Source of the DNA: Archivesica marissinica
Lineage: Eukaryota > Mollusca > Bivalvia > Venerida > Vesicomyidae
Assembly: GCA_014843695.1 (NCBI GenBank)
Contig: CM026386.1
Location: 89,151,943 to 89,215,942, forward strand
Direction: 5' to 3'
Length of the DNA: 64,000 nucleotides
The notes below the pieces were generated by a model, which was given only the letters and a program-made list of their open reading frames with translations, made no database searches and had not been told where the DNA came from. The stretch's first letter is position 1; each line of letters opens with the position of its first letter. This document shows, piece by piece, positions 22,931-34,954 of the stretch. Both the position numbers and the translations under genes were made by a program.

Positions 22931-24291
22931 CATATAAATACATAAATTAGGAACTCTCCATTACCGGACTGACTAAACTGACTTGGACATTTCACATTTC
23001 AACATTCCATAAACCGACCAGCATATTAACAACATACGAGCTTGACAATATTAAATCACACACAATTATAATGTATCTTACCAGAAACCCTGCCTTCTAT
23101 GGCGTCTACTTTACAATGTATTTAATAAAACGCTCAAAGGTAAGAACTAGCCTTATAACTGTTGCAATCTACTGAAGATAACAGGTCTCACGACCTCACA
23201 CTTCGACGTTCAGATTCGGAGTACCCTTTGGTAATCTATTTTGTCATATGGTCAGTGGGGAGATAAACGCAATCACCCATGGAATTACTTAATCATACAC
23301 ATCGTACCATTATCTAGTTTGACCGGTTATATTCATAATACACTATGCCATAGACAATACGTCCAGTATAAAACCAATGTACAGAATGTGGTACAACATA
23401 AACGGTATATGACTGAAATTTAGTAAAATGAGATACTTAATTATATTAAGCTCTGGTTACACAATGCTTGTTAACAAACGAACCCGAGTTCGATCCTAGG
23501 ACTGGGAAGTATGTAAGATGGTACGGTGGTCGCCAAATCTAGCATGTGGGTTTTCACCGGTTACTCCGGTTTCCCAACACACGAATGACCATACACACTG
23601 TCATCCGCGCAATCGAGAGTGATTAATATAAGTTAATATAATATAAGTTGTAGCCGCTTGCTTCGTAATCATTGTAAAAGAAATAACGTCTAAACTTAAA
23701 TAGACTATACTATGGCCTGGGTGTGTAGCTAAATGCTGATATAGATATAGTGAAGGATCTTACAGGTGAAAACATGATTTAAAACGTCGCAGATCCTAAG
23801 TAATGTCGAGACGATATAAGAGCATACATAGACTAGGGAACAGATCATGGTTAACATAGTGCAACATTGCACTAGTTACTACCCCAAGCAACTACGTATT
23901 CTGCTTTAATGTCGGGGTTCACTACAGTCAGCCTATGTAAGTTGGGAGTTGTAAGTAAATGGGACGATCACAACTATATCCTGCCATCGTCGATACAATT
24001 ATGAATATTATAGTATTATACCAGTTCTTTCCGATGCTGCTTAAACAATTTGGTACCCAAACAAATACTCATAAAGCCGATGGTGTTCACTAGGGTATCA
24101 ACAAGAAAGATCACACTTTAAATTACTTATGTAGAGGTTGCATTGAATACAATTTACATGTATTCTGTTTGGTTTGCGCTCGCATTATATTGGATACCAG
24201 CGACAAGGAAGTTTAGATAGTGTGATACATGTATGAAAGAAGTTATAAACATATTTAGCCCATTTAAGCAAACACTTTAAAACTAACGAGT
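22931..24291. other. Region upstream of the large IgSF gene
   Basis: Contains a possible tRNA-derived SINE near 23450-23640 (GAGTTCGATCCTAGG as a box-B-like motif, followed by GGTTTTCACCGGTTACTCC). A TATA-like TTATAAACATA at 24242-24252 lies ~40-50 bp before the start codon of the signal-peptide exon and could be a core promoter; that is inference only. No coding region seen. Confidence 0.4.
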
Positions 24292-24340
24292 ATGGAACTT
24301 CAGATTGTGTTATTTATATATGGATTATGCTATACACGTG
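24292..24340 (+). CDS. Signal-peptide exon of the large IgSF receptor gene
   Basis: ATG at 24292 in a good context (A at -3, G at +4) gives MELQIVLFIYGLCYTR, then one base of a Gly codon before the donor GTAATA at 24341. The short hydrophobic stretch (IVLFIYGLC) fits a signal peptide, and phase 1 matches all later exons. The intron is only 178 bp, ending in ATTCCATATTGTAG at 24518. This is the only start I find that joins in frame to the Ig exons. A 5' UTR exon may exist upstream. Confidence 0.6.
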
Positions 24341-24518
24341 GTAATATTTTCACCTTCCACAATATTATAACTTAGTGAAATAAATCTGGCCTGCATGTAT
24401 ATATGTGTTTGTATTTAATACGGGCTTTGATCCATCTGATTGTATACTTGATAATCTGCCATACATGTAAATAGAAATTCTATAGAAGAGCTGCGATGGG
24501 CTATATTCCATATTGTAG

Positions 24519-24601
24519 GTGCATATTCGCAGGCGTTAACGATGGCAACTGCTACAGTTACTGTTGTGGACAATGGAAGCGTCACGTTAACATGTACATT
24601 A
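24519..24601 (+). CDS. Truncated first Ig exon (5' part only)
   Basis: Reads in phase 1 from the acceptor as GAYSQALTMATATVTVV, DNGSVTLTCT, i.e. the A-B strands of an Ig domain up to the first Cys. It is a paralogue of the start of the exon at 26237 (TPATITVVENESATLTCT). Directly after the Cys-Thr codons, sequence that belongs to an intron end begins (TTATTACAGCATATTTG), and the 54-bp array follows. The frame stays open into the array, so a transcript using this acceptor would encode 18-residue repeats instead of the rest of the domain. Confidence 0.6.
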
Positions 24602-26236
24602 TTACAGCATATTTGTATTGTAGGTGTGTATTCCCAGACGTTAACATGTACATTATTACAGTATATTTGTATTGTAGGTGTGTATTCACAGACGTTAACA
24701 TGTACATTATTACAGTATATTTGTATTGTAGGTGTGTATTCACAGACGTTAACATGTACATTATTACAGTATATTTGTATTGTAGGTGTGTATTCCCAGA
24801 CGGTAACATGTACATTATTACTGTATATTTGTATTGTAGGTGTGTATTCCCAGACGTTAACATGTACATTATTACAGTATATTTGTATTGTAGGTGTGTA
24901 TTCCCAGACGGTAACATGTTCATTATTACAGCATAATTGTATTGTAGGTGTGTATTCCCAGACGGTAACATGTACATTATTACAGTATATTTGTATTGTA
25001 GGTGTGTATTCCCAGACGTTAACATGTACATTATTACTGTATATTTGTATTGTAGGTGTGTATTCCCAGACGTTAACATGTACATTATTACTGTATATTT
25101 GTATTGTAGGTGTATATTCACAGACGGTAACATGTACATTATTACAGTATATTTGTATTGTAGGTGTGTATTCCCAGACGTTAACATGTACATTATTACT
25201 GTATATTTGTATTGTAGGTGTATATTCACAGACGGTAACATGTACATTATTACAGTATATTTGTATTGTAGGTGTGTATTCCCAGACGTTAACATGTACA
25301 TTATTACTGTATATTTGTATTGTAGGTGTGTATTCACAGACGGTAACATGTACATTATTACAGTATATTTGTATTGTAGGTGTGTATTCCCAGACGTTAA
25401 CATGTACATTATTACTGTATATTTGTATTGTAGGTGTGTATTCACAGACGTTAACATGTACATTATTACAGTATATTTGTATTGTAGGTGTGTATTCCCA
25501 GACGTTAACATGTACATTATTACTGTATATTTGTATTGTAGGTGTGTATTCACAGACGGTAACATGTACATTATTACAGTATATTTGTATTGTAGGTGTG
25601 TATTCCCAGACGTTAACATGTACATTATTACTGTATATTTGTATTGTAGGTGTGTATTCCCAGACGTTAACATGTACATTATTACAGTATATTTGTATTG
25701 TAGGTGTGTATTCCCAGACGGTAACATGTACATTATTACAGTATATTTGTATTGTAGGTGTGTATTCCCAGACGTTAACATGTACATTATTACTGTATAT
25801 TTGTATTGTAGGTGTGTATTCCCAGACGGTAACATGTACATTATTACTGTATATTTGTATTGTAGGTGTGTATTCCCAGACGTTAACATGTCATTATTAC
25901 AGTATATTTGTATTGTAGGTGTGTATTCCCAGACGTTACATGTCATTATTAAGTATATTTGTATTGTGGTGTGTATTCCCAGACTTAACATGTTCATTAT
26001 TACAGTATATTTGTATTGTAGGTGTGTATTCCCAGACGTTAACATTTCATTATTACAGTATATTTGTATTGTAGGTGTGTATTCCCAGACGTTAACATGT
26101 ACATTATTACAGTATATTTGTATTGTAGGTGTGTATTCCCAGACGTTAACATGTTCATTATTACAGTATATTTGTATTGTAGGTGTGTATTCCCAGACAT
26201 TAACATGTTCATTATTACTATATATTTGTATTGTAG
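24587..26236 (+). repeat. 54-bp minisatellite made of a splice acceptor plus Ig exon start
   Basis: About 30 tandem copies, period exactly 54 bp. Each copy contains TTATTACAGTATATTTG, TATTGTAG and then GTGTGTATTCCCAGACG, TTAACATGTACA. The first half equals the intron end in front of the Ig exon at 26237; the second half equals the exon's first 17 bases joined to bases 69-80, as if 51 exon bases had been deleted between ACG|GTAACA and ACG|TTAACA. So nearly every unit carries the same 3' splice site; one copy near 25968 has lost the AG. Frames are open because 54 = 18 codons. Copies between 25880 and 26060 carry seven single-base deletions in total. Confidence 0.95.
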
Positions 26237-26563
26237 GTGTGTATTCCCAGACGGTAACACTGACACCTGCTACAATTACTGTTGTGGAGAATGAAAGCGC
26301 CACGTTAACATGTACATACACTGGAGGAACAACAACATCCATCAAATGGATATCTTCTTCCCAACCAGATGTGGTTCCATTAATGGGAGGACCCGACTGC
26401 ATAACTACAGGATACTTGGACAATGCTAACGAGTACGACTGGAGCTGCGGAGTAAATGTGTTTACGTTGACATTAAAGAGAGTTGTACAAAACCAAGACA
26501 ATGAAACCTGGAGATGTAGACTAGGTGACAAAGATAGTAATGAGGCGACAATTCATGTTCAAG
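26237..26563 (+). CDS. Ig exon 1 (V-like), complete
   Basis: 109 codons, phase 1 to 1, acceptor TATTTGTATTGTAG, donor GTAATA at 26564. Counting from the first Gly: Cys26 (TLTCT), Trp38 (IKW), Cys55, Cys71 (DWSC) and Cys94 (TWRC). Cys26-Cys94 would be the canonical Ig disulphide, with Cys55/Cys71 a possible second one. The long C'-D region makes it V-like. It would be the N-terminal and probably ligand-facing domain of the receptor. The minisatellite directly upstream offers ~30 competing acceptors, and only the last gives a clean domain start. Confidence 0.8.
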
Positions 26564-27514
26564 GTAATAGTTCTGACATTATCTAAGGTTGTCCTTGGAA
26601 CTTGCTTCTCTTTCTTACCATTAGTCTACAAACTGTGTGGTGTAACAATTGAGGAAGGTTTTCGCAATGTATCCGAGAACTATACTATTTCCCTTGGCTG
26701 AGTGTCAAGTAATTACAGCTATTTCACATACTTTCGTTTAGCATCTGTTATTCTTAGAAGGTGTATTTCCAAAAGTTGATACACTGACTCGTAAACCGCC
26801 AATAAGACATTTACTGAGACTAAATTAAAATAACATTCATGTTGGCATACACTTAAATCATGCCAGGGTGTGATGCGAGCGTATATTGACACATACATGC
26901 ATCGCTAAATGTTACATTGACGGGGTATGTTCGTGGTAAGGCAGTCAACTAGCATTCTTCTCTATTTGTTAAAGATATACATGCGAGAAAAGTTACTTAT
27001 AACTATAAATAAATCAAAAAATGAAGTGAGCCAATTTGTATGAACAATATTTTTCATTTCACTTTGAACTATGCCTGAAACAAATATATAATAAAAATAT
27101 AAAACGAATATAGAAATCAATTGTCAATAGTTTATAAAATATTATATAATATCTACTCCAGCTTGTAATAAAGGAAACATACTAGACACCACCAGGTCAA
27201 CACTACCAATCAAAGAGATACATTGGATTATGAAATTAACAACAGTTAAATCTTTATGTGTAAGCATTACGTCGCTTGAATTAAATTTATTTTGCTCTTC
27301 TACACTATTTAGATTTTCTCACTTGAAAATAGCATATACATCGCGAGTTTGTTTTAAGTGCCACTATTTTGCCTGTAAAACATGTTTCCCTACTGCAAAT
27401 GATTCTGGAACATCTGTCTTAGGGCAGATTTAATAAACATTCCAGCAAGTAGTATGTATCAAATGCATTTTATTCACGTCTAATGTATCATTATATATGG
27501 AAACGTAGATTACA
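26564..27514. other. Intron, nothing recognised
   Basis: AT-rich intron sequence after Ig exon 1. A 67-codon frame at 27230 has no domain and no splice context. Confidence 0.45.
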
Positions 27515-27720
27515 GTTTTTGTTTGTTTGCTGTTGTTTTGGGGTTTAGTGTCGCAGGAGGAAGCCCCTCCTAGAAAAATTTAATTCACATGATGTTCATG
27601 TATTTGATGAACGGGTTGTCTGACATAATCCGACTTCCATAGTGAGATTTGAACCTGCAGCGGTGATGGGCAAGTAATTCTAAGTCAACAACCTTAACCA
27701 CTCGGATAGTTAATCATGTA
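27515..27720 (-). mobile_element. tRNA-derived SINE, copy 2
   Basis: Same family as at 10005: T-rich end and TTTTGGGGTTTAGTGTC, then AGGAGGAAGCCCC, and a tRNA-like head (reverse of the box-B-like GATTTGAACCTGCAGC) with AAGTCAACAACCTTAACCAC. The head end is where the 119-bp triplication starts. Confidence 0.65.
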
Positions 27721-28038
27721 ACCGTAATAAGTAAGCTACGTTACTAGTCTGTATCTGTAAATACATACTTAACACACGTGTGATGTATCAATCGTTCTAT
27801 AAGTCAACAACCTTAACCACTCGGATAGTTAATCATGTAACCGTAATAAGTAAGCTACGTTACTAGTCTGTATCTGTAAATACATACTTAACACACGTGT
27901 GATGTATCAATCGTTCTATATGTCAACAACCTTAACCACTCGGATAGTTAATCATGTAACCGTAATAAGTAAGCTACGTTACTAGTCTGTATCTGTAAAT
28001 ACATACTTAACACACGTGTGATGTATCAATCTTACTAA
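27682..28038. repeat. 119-bp tandem triplication
   Basis: Three nearly identical copies start at 27682, 27801 and 27920 (AGTCAACAACCTTAACCACT). The first ~25 bases of each unit belong to the SINE head and the rest is flanking sequence. Confidence 0.95.
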
Positions 28039-28970
28039 TTATGTGATTCTGAATCATTGTAGTTGTCATTGAAACACAAAATTGGTTATAATTTATATAT
28101 GCTAAAAGTCTCCACTATCTGATCATTAATGACAAAAATTCCACTTTCATGTTAAGTTACGTTACAACAAATAGCATTCATCCCTGGTAATTAATGGAGC
28201 ATTTATAGTGTTATTAGGTATAGTCTAGTCAGGAGTGTGTGTGTGTGTTTTGAATTTATTGGTAACGTATATTACGTAACGTAGCTTAGGATGCTTCAAG
28301 TAATAGGCAATACGTCACGTAAATTTGAGTACATCAAACCAAATTTTGTTTTATAATTAGAAGATAGTTGAAGCTATTCACTGCAATATTGATTGAAATG
28401 CTTAATTTTCTAACGTGTGCGGTATTGGTGGCAACGTAGCTTACACGATTAACGCAACTGTATGTATTCCGGTTACCCGATGTTGGGTTTTGAAAATAAG
28501 AAAGCAAAATTTGGTTCATTTGTATGTTTTTATATTAAAGCCTACTTCAAATGTGCTATATAGGCTACCCATACCCATAATGCTGCCCGTAGCTTACACG
28601 TTTCTGGCGACAACAGAAACAATCAAGTCATTCATATACAATTAGCAACATACATTTGTTTTGGTATCAGAATTTCATATGTCATATGTTCATAGACATA
28701 CAATATTTAATTCAAGTAGACCTTTGGTGAATTAGAAAATTAGCTAAAGCAGTATACCTATTATAGGAGACATGCACATTTAGAAAATTATTGACACTAA
28801 ATTAATATTATATTAGACATTCTAGTCTCAGATCCATTTCTCGAATGGGGTTTCGTGTGTGGAGGAAAGATCTCGTTGAGATAAACACAACTAGATGTGA
28901 TGGTTTATACATATTATATCTGACGAATATACTGGTCACAGCCATTTCACTTCGCCAAGCTTCGCGTACA
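28039..28970. other. Intron, nothing recognised
   Basis: AT-rich noncoding sequence. Short frames near 28334-28645 lack domains. Confidence 0.4.
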
Positions 28971-29120
28971 TGATCTTGTAACGCTTGCTATCAGACCAAA
29001 ACAAGATATGTGGCTGTATATGATCTTGTAGCGTTGGCTATCAGACCAAAACAAGATATGCGGCTGTATATGATCTTGTAACGTTGGCTATCAGACCAAA
29101 GCAAGATATGCGGTTATATA
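28971..29120. repeat. 50-bp tandem triplication
   Basis: Copies begin at 28971, 29021 and 29071 with TGATCTTGTA and contain TATCAGACCAAAACAAGATA. Confidence 0.95.
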
Positions 29121-29579
29121 ACAACCTCACAATATATATTCGATCGGCCTAAAAATTGATCAGAAGTACAATTATCTCATAAGTAAGACTCTTTGGGCAG
29201 TTTATTAGAAAGGTGCCACATAAATTAAAAGCTGAATCACTAGACAACCTAAAGGATAGCCTTTCAAGATCGTTTACTCTTGAGTCAGTAATAGAATGTT
29301 GCACGATATTATATATAGCCATGTCTGTTCAAATTGATTGGGTCAAAGAGTGCGTCAGTATAAAAGGTACACTTGAAACTACTCCGCGTGGGCGACTGCT
29401 AGGAATGTTATCTGCTTTGTAGTAGCATCCTTACTACCGCTTCTATGATATTAATATATGTTGTAGTCAATATAAGCAGGAATATGTTTTAGAATTTGAA
29501 CACTGGGGCGGTAGGAGGATGCTTCCAGTGCCTCAACAACGTTCATCGGGTTTAAGCCTGAGTTCATAATGTCGACTTA

Positions 29580-29850
29580 TGGAAAACCTTTAAATGACTT
29601 CTTTTCACGAACAAATTGTAGGATGTTGCCAAACTTGCCGAGTATCATTTTTTCAAGCATATTTTATTCAAATTATTTTGTTCACGCCGGGTCATATCCT
29701 AGTTTAATAGGTCAACGTAAACAGGACACTAGATGACAATCAATCAGATCCTGACTTAAATGAGATCCATTAAATACATTTTTCTCATGAACACCTTGTA
29801 GGGTATGCAATGATGGGTATGCAGAACCTGGCGTTTTTATGTTGGGTGCC
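29580..29850. repeat. Dispersed repeat copy (CTTCTTTTCACGAAC type)
   Basis: Contains CTTTAAATGACTTCTTTTCA then CGAACAAATTGTAGG, closely similar in order to 49955-50290 (ATTTAAATGATTTCTTCTCA, TGAACTAACTGTAGG). I take it as a dispersed repeat of unknown class; limits are approximate. Confidence 0.4.
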
Positions 29851-30640
29851 CTTTTGTGTAACCATTAATCATACATGAACAACGATTAAAAACAACAGAA
29901 CGTCAACATATGTTTGTGAGATTCGACCTTAGAAATAGATATAGACTGAAAATAGTTGATTTAAGCATGCTACCCATCAGTCCTGCCTATTATCGAAGGA
30001 CGATGAGGTATATATGTCAATAGACAAGATAATATTTAAATTGTAATGTCTAAAGTGTTTGGAAAGAGAAAACTAGTTAGACTGAGATATCATCAATGAC
30101 AAAAATACGCTGTTTTCAATGCCTACATGTATATTACAATGTGTTATCGATACAAACGTCAACATATACACGAACCCCGTGCTACACCCGAAGTATATTG
30201 AATGGTATATTGAATTATTAGTGTTAATCCAGTATGGCAACACATTGTTTATTAGTTGAACCACTATGTTTATGTTGGTAATATTTGGGAGAACATTAAA
30301 CACTGTTATATTTGATGCCGATTTATTGATGCCAAAACACGTGCAATAAACACATACACAATGTAGTGTAGAATTTTAGCAACGTTGAAAGAGTTGTCAT
30401 TGAATTATTTCAGAATGTCAGTAGTATGTACTATGCCCACTTTTAATCATAAGCACACCATATATTGCGGTATGTATTAATTTTGAGAATTATTTTCCAA
30501 CGTGTTTAAAGAAAAAATAATGGAATGTTAGCGGTGACATTATTACATAATTATTTGCTTCCGTTGATAACACGAAGATATGCTAACATGCTAATTATGT
30601 CGAATGTTAAGCTTGTTATCGCATATAAAGAGGGGGGAGT
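29851..30640. other. Intron, nothing recognised
   Basis: Noncoding AT-rich sequence. Confidence 0.4.
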
Positions 30641-30905
30641 GAGCGAGGGAGAGTGGGCCGGAGGGAGGGAGATATACCGAGAGAAAGAGAGTTATTTGCA
30701 GCATATTTATAAAAACGGATTTAATGTATGCATTGCACATTGAAAATGACGTTTCTTGTTGTTAGAGAGAGGGGGAGGCATGGATGGAGCGAGGGAGGGA
30801 GGGAGCGAGCGAGGGAGCGAGTGAGGGGGAATCAGGGAGGGCGCGAGGGAGGGAGGGAGATATACCGAGAGAAAGAGAGTTATTTGCAGCATATTTATCA
30901 ACATT
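30635..30905. repeat. GA-rich run with a duplicated segment
   Basis: Purine-rich GAGGGAGG-type sequence, with a ~50-bp segment (GGGAGATATACCGAGAGAAA, then GAGAGTTATTTGCAGCATAT) present at about 30666 and 30855, a ~187-bp spaced direct repeat. Confidence 0.8.
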
Positions 30906-30983
30906 TGCTTTAACACAGACTTTATTTCTTGATTATATCGCCTAAACATTGACTACTATACTACTAGGTATTTATGTATTTAG

Positions 30984-31316
30984 TTCCAGTTACATCTGTT
31001 ACAATGAGCAGCCCGGTACAGAACACAGTGACAGTAGCGGAAAACAACGAGGTAATGTTTGTATGTGAGACTTCCGGCGAACGACCTGCAGCCACTATCA
31101 CCTGGTACAAAGATGCTGGTACAAATCCTGATCAGGAAATTACAATGAACACCTCCTCGTCTACAAGTCCAGTTAACAATCTCACTAAGTCTGTTAGTAC
31201 ATTGAAGCTGTTTCCTTCTCGAAGTGATACCGGCATGAAGGTATACTGCAGCGTAAACAATATACAGGGAGGAACTCCATTACTGTCATCACGTAGACCT
31301 CAGTTGAATGTTCAGT
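30984..31316 (+). CDS. Ig exon 2 (C2/I-like)
   Basis: 111 codons, phase 1 to 1, acceptor TTTATGTATTTAG, donor GTAAGA at 31317. The core shows VMFVCETSGERPAATITWYK (Cys28, Trp41) and DTGMKVYCSV (Cys89). The xPxPxITW-like pattern is typical for IgSF adhesion and nephrin-type domains. Several N-glycosylation sequons are present (for example NTS, NLT). It is the second extracellular domain of the receptor. Confidence 0.85.
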
Positions 31317-33195
31317 GTAAGAAACTGTGTATCCGTTATTAAAACATATGGAGGGTTATTATACTTGTCTGGTGTCTGGTACTGACAGTCACATTGGTAT
31401 CGCTGGCACCCATTTGGTGAAAGTTTATTAACAGTGTTGCTATATGTCTTAAACCATTCACGATATAGCAATGAAAGTTCCCGCAAATCTGTCCAATCAA
31501 ACAGGAGATGCCAGTTGACCACCATCCCCCAACACATACACATACACACTAGATGAAACAGACTATATGTGTTGTCCGTATGCTAAATGAATAACGTGTA
31601 AACTATTTGGTGCACATTCGTCAGTAGAATACCCATATTGGGATCAGCGAGTCAAAGGTTCAAAGTGATAATAGCATAAAACAATGGGCTTACAGCCACA
31701 AGCCTGTGTATTGTTCGAGACTGTGTATGTACATAGGTATTTGTTCAGTCTCGAGGTTCTCAAATTCAAATACAACATTTATGCGCAATAACTTGTAGGC
31801 GAAACTAAAACAGCATGATTCAACACTAAAGTGGCACAATTATCGTCCTAACAAATCATTACACTGACGATATATATCTTCGTCACTTCTGGGCATAATG
31901 AAGCAGATACTACCACTACAAAAATAGTCCACGCACACCGGAATAGAGTTGTCGTCCGAGACGTTGTTTCTGATTTCAAGGGTATTTAATTCGTTTTCTG
32001 TTTATTCGTATTCAAAATAAATATAATATTGTCAGCTTCCATTGCGCACACATTTAACATTTTAACATTTCAATAAAAACACTGCATCGCCTTATATGGA
32101 AACTGTTGCTATGGCGTCACACCGGTAATAAAATGGTTGCTGTCATTATCGATGTCGTCTCACTGATTTATCTGTTTAAATTACTGTACAAACGTCGGTT
32201 TTATTGTTTAAAATGAAGGGAGTTTGCGTAATTGTGTCAATAGGTTATAAAACAACAAATAAATTACCTATTAAATACATAGTAAAAAGTAAAAACATAC
32301 GGTCTGTTCATTTATTTTTCCAATCTTTCATTTTTTCTGATACCACATCCACTGTGAAGAGGTATTCAACACAAACTGAAAAACAGCAGCAAACATATCC
32401 CAAATGTAATGTTCGCATTGTCAGTGCTCAACTGTGAATAACGTCACTGTGTTTACACACTGTATTCCTCCGCCAAATAATACAGCATACCAACCTACAG
32501 TTGCAATGGCCTGAATTCTAACATTAACTAGTCTGAAGTCTTCTCAAGGCACATCATTTCTAAAAAACAACACACACCAACTATACACTGCCTGTCATGA
32601 AAATACATTTTTACCCAAACGAAAAATGAACTCTATTAATATTTGGGACGGGACTACATTCGTAATATACAACCAATATCATCCCTGCATTAACAACTAC
32701 AAACATGTTCATAACAATGTTTCTCTGGAACACACATTACCTTGTTGTTTTTGCAAACGTCAAAGAAACATAAGTGCTATGACAGAGGTAACATGATTTA
32801 TTATATTTTAATCAAATAACAATAAAAACGAAGACATATGAAACTAAAATAAAATACTTTTGAAAATATGTACATTGTATACATATAAAGTACATACATT
32901 ATATTATGTTAGGTATTGCAGATCAAAGTAACATGACATTGACTGGTTAGCATTGTGCACACTATAATGGTTGTCCGATCCGATCCTGCTACTACAAACC
33001 CAACTATTGCAAGCAATTAATGTATAGTTTATTATTTCAAGGAACCAATGGATTCTAATCTTTACTTTGCATAATAACTGGTATGTTTTGCAGATGTATA
33101 CGCAAGTACAATATAAATGTGGATACACGTACAGTGATACTCAACTACCACCTTTATTACACGTTTAGTACAATAATTAATGATGTATATTGCAG
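31317..33195. other. Intron, nothing recognised
   Basis: 1.9 kb of AT-rich noncoding sequence; frames near 32204 and 32904 lack domains and splice context. Confidence 0.45.
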
Positions 33196-33483
33196 ACCCT
33201 CCAACAACTAATCCAAGTATTACAAGCTTTAATAATGGTGGTACCTATCGCGTTATAGAACAGAACCAAGGAACGCTGGCTTGTTCCATCACAGGAGGAA
33301 ATCCATTGGCTACATTGACGTGGACTTGTTACAACAGTGGTACAGATTCAGTCACTAGCGAACAAACTGTAACAAAACGTGTTACATGGACAGCAACAGG
33401 AGAGTCAGACAGAAGATGTACGTGTTAGTCATCACATATCATAGCAGGAAACCAGTTTGTACACGTCGAGGTGCAGATATTAT
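33196..33483 (+). CDS. Ig exon 3 with in-frame TAG
   Basis: Acceptor TGATGTATATTGCAG, donor GTAAGT at 33484, 96 codons, phase 1 to 1. The domain has GTLACSITGGNPLATLTWTC (Cys30, Trp43) and SDRRCTC (Cys75, Cys77). The next codon is TAG (33426-33428), and the same frame continues sensibly as SSHIIAGNQFVHVEVQIL to the donor. So this is a single nonsense codon in an otherwise intact exon. Because the exon is symmetric, skipping it keeps the frame. Alternatives are a consensus error or a null allele. Confidence 0.75.
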
Positions 33484-33658
33484 GTAAGTTGTTTGTATTA
33501 CTGAGGGTTCACCCTACTACATTATGTGAGTCATTGATAGATCTATCGCATTTATTATCCAAACACTATTTTATAGTCTACTACTAGTAGTGTGAAAGTT
33601 CAATTTATCCTACATAAGTTTGTTCATTGATACATATAGTGTATATAACTCTATTCAG

Positions 33659-33952
33659 ATCCACCGACTACACCCACATTCAGTATCAATTCAACGCCAG
33701 TATCGGGGACTGTGAACATCATCAAAGGAAAGCGATTAGATGTGAACTGTCAGAGTTCGAGCAAGCCTGCCCCGATATACAACTGGTCACTACCTAACCA
33801 ATCGACTTTAGTCGGACAAACTGTGGCAATCAACAATATACAGACGACACATAATGGACAATACTCATGTAAGGCAGAAAACACAATGAACCCGTCAACC
33901 GGAAGTCAATTACAGGGAAATAACTCTTCAACTATTGAAGTACTCGTGCTGT
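33659..33952 (+). CDS. Ig exon 4 (NTM-type)
   Basis: 98 codons, phase 1 to 1, acceptor AACTCTATTCAG, donor GTAAGT at 33953, only 175 bp after exon 3. Key residues: Cys31 (LDVNC), Trp43 (IYNW), and GQYSCKAENTM with Cys71. It has no spacer beyond a short I-set/C2 fold and belongs to a group of exons sharing CxAxNTM after the second Cys. Sequons NST, NQS and NNSS suggest glycosylation. Confidence 0.87.
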
Positions 33953-34539
33953 GTAAGTTACTTTTATCTTGTAACTAACGTATACGATGGTTAAAGTACA
34001 ATCAGTTATTATGAATTCTATTTTCCATAAATAAGCTTATCCAATCATTTGGTCCTAATGGGCGACATAAAAACATTTTTTTCCTAGGTTTTCATTAATT
34101 TACTGTACCAATTCTCCAATTGCAGTTTATGTTTATAAATACATTATTTGACATTTTGTGTCAGTAGTTGTCTTATTAACTCTGAAGCATCAAATTGTTA
34201 TACTTAAGACTTAGGGGTGTATATAGGAGTAAGATCCGAGTAAATGTATCCAGGGTTCCGAATCAACTAAGAGCCAAACAGTTCACAGATAAATAGATGA
34301 AGCCATGTATTGGACAAGACGTGTTGCGCCATAACATGTTTCGCCAATTCACAAAAATTAGTCGGAGTATTTGTTTTTGTTCGCAATTGGCGCCATTAGC
34401 GACCGACAGCGGGAACCATGTGTATCGGTTTGGCTAACTGTCTATGTGTCAGTCAATTATCTATCACCGCTTTTTACCTGTTAAACTGAGTCCTAGGATT
34501 TGGAAATAACGTTGCGCACAAATCTTCAAGGGTCCTCTG

Positions 34540-34805
34540 TTGTCTGATTGTTATGGTCGTTGACCTCGTTGTCCCTGACCACTGTATGTTCGAATCACAC
34601 TAGGTGTGTCGAAATCTTCAAGTAAGGGAGCGATCCAGCTGGCTTGCTGTAGGTCCGACAGTCGGTGGTTCTATCTGTGTGGCCATCAGTGCCTGAACTA
34701 TTGCTTGGAGGGTCTTCCTCCATAAATGCTGGAGAGACGCTAATATGACGCTAATATGACCTAAGCTTGTAGTGCGTCGTTAACACCCAAAACAAACCAA
34801 CAAAT
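34540..34805 (+). mobile_element. tRNA-derived SINE, + strand copy A
   Basis: tRNA-like head (GTTCGAATCACAC as box B) followed by a body shared with the copy at 34955 (GGTTCTAT, CTTCCTCCA, CTGGAGAG) and an A-rich end AACACCCAAAACAAACCAAC, the reverse complement of which begins the - strand copies at 27515 and 45690. Confidence 0.65.
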
Positions 34806-34954
34806 CAAATCCTCACTATATCACGATGATATGCACAGCAAAGCCACCGACTTCACCTGTTCAAGGTTATACGTAGTTGTCAACGGTCATATGAACACGT
34901 GTGGTTCCAAGCTCCTTAAATGCACGAGGGATTTGATATAATTCAGAGATCTCC

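Noticed and set aside
22129..22995. Open frames up to 273 codons on both strands
   Set aside because: A 12-bp repeat keeps every frame open unless a unit contains a stop; the products are VVTI- or MVTT-type repeats without other sequence.
24590..26236. CRISPR-like array
   Set aside because: Units are contiguous 54-bp tandem copies without unique spacers, and the genome is clearly eukaryotic. The same applies to the 25-, 27-, 34-, 38- and 56-bp arrays.
24582..26531. 649-codon - strand open frame
   Set aside because: It is the antisense of the 54-bp array and of the Ig exon at 26237, which has clear splice sites and Ig residues on the + strand.
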